Source of the DNA: Hymenobacter sp. DG25B
GTDB lineage: Bacteria > Bacteroidota > Bacteroidia > Cytophagales > Hymenobacteraceae
Length of the DNA stretch: 64,000 bases
Assembly: GCF_000801315.1 (NCBI RefSeq)
Contig: NZ_CP010055.1
Span: 1-64,000, forward strand
Direction: 5' to 3'
The notes below the pieces were generated by a model. That model was not told where the DNA came from and made no database searches. It worked only from the letters and a program-made list of their open reading frames with translations. The stretch's first letter is position 1. The number at the start of each line of letters is the position of its first letter. Positions 63,797-64,000 of this stretch are shown here, one piece after another. Position numbers and translations under genes: made by a program.

Positions 63797-64000
63797 ATGA
63801 ACGAACAAAAGGGAAAGAAAGAGCAAGTGGCCGTCGTGCCCGCCTCGTCGCTGGCCGAGATGGGCGAAGCGCTGGCCGCGCACGTCGGCCGTTACTTTGT
63901 CGAGGGACTGCACGGCGCGGATAACACGCGCTTGGCGTACTCGGCCGACCTGAAAAGCTTCGAGGCGTACTGCGAAGCCAACGGCCTGACGCCGTACCCG
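63797..64000 (+). CDS. Tyrosine recombinase, partial (runs off the window)
   Basis: ATG 63797 starts a protein whose 68 visible residues contain the core-binding-domain pattern VGRYFVEGLHGADNTRLAYS and ADLKSFEAYCEANGLTPYP. This aligns with YVEAGLSGAANTAKAYAGDL in the recombinase at 62071. The catalytic domain lies outside the window. Two related recombinases in tandem suggest a mobile-element recombination module. Confidence 0.8.
   Translation, partial: MNEQKGKKEQVAVVPASSLAEMGEALAAHVGRYFVEGLHGADNTRLAYSADLKSFEAYCEANGLTPYP

Noticed and set aside
1..64000. CRISPR arrays, tRNA or rRNA genes
   Set aside because: No regularly spaced repeat-spacer pattern, cloverleaf with CCA-type end or rRNA-like conserved stretch was recognised by eye; a covariance-model scan would be decisive.

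Overview
The window looks like a chromosomal segment of a GC-rich member of the Bacteroidota, most like Hymenobacter or a close relative in the Cytophagales. The reasons are a SusC/SusD pair, a type IX secretion (T9SS) sorting tail on an extracellular glycosidase, many GH43 enzymes in one polysaccharide utilisation locus (PUL), STAS/SEC14-like and DUF72 proteins common in that group, and promoter-like TAnnTTTG boxes. This is inferred from protein families only; no rRNA or tRNA gene was recognised.

Positions 1-21,100 are a patchwork accessory region. It holds a damaged RNA-repair operon (thuA-like, hen1, pnkp, the last running off the left edge), two hypothetical genes, a ribbon-helix-helix/coiled-coil protein with a striking array of GGGGGTACCCCC palindromes, a 5'-truncated AlbA_2-type gene fused against a STAS-like gene, an AT-rich patch (tandem ABM protein, TMEM175-like channel), fragments of an alcohol dehydrogenase, a membrane protein and a GAF protein, then DUF72, a PfkB-type kinase, a GH13 cyclomaltodextrinase-like enzyme next to a membrane-bound AraC-type regulator with a carbohydrate-binding-like periplasmic domain, an S41 peptidase behind two palindromes, and a Fic protein. 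A family of short dispersed repeats lies between these genes.

Positions 21,098-52,290 are a complete arabinan/arabinose PUL. All enzymes are on the minus strand: GH127, GH43 and GH27; an SSS sugar symporter, araA, araD, araB and a mutarotase; an endo-arabinanase, a second GH43, SusD and SusC; an MFS transporter, transaldolase and transketolase; a second endo-arabinanase (frameshifted); another GH43; and GH51 (frameshifted). A LacI-family regulator at 51,188 is on the plus strand. A 16-bp palindrome with consensus ACACAANCGNTTGTGT recurs upstream of nearly every transcription unit and of the regulator itself, so the whole route from polymer capture and cleavage, through L-arabinose uptake and AraA/AraB/AraD, to transketolase and transaldolase is probably one regulon.

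Positions 52,298-58,870 hold an exonuclease plus DUF294/CBS pair and a second, plus-strand glycosidase cluster (GH5-like, two GH43) without visible operators. Positions 58,870-64,000 return to decayed and mobile DNA: gene remnants, an MHS-type MFS transporter, a tyrosine recombinase preceded by two perfect inverted repeats, a truncated serine recombinase next to resolution-site-like repeats, and the 5' end of a second, paralogous tyrosine recombinase. A 51-bp repeat links this right-hand mobile region to position 10,915.

Many frameshifts (pnkp, hen1, thuA-like, the gene at 3,723, the PfkB-type kinase, the GH43 at 46,409, GH51) are one-base losses or gains in short homopolymer or G/C runs, with conserved protein continuing in the next frame. 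Part of the apparent pseudogenisation may be sequencing error.
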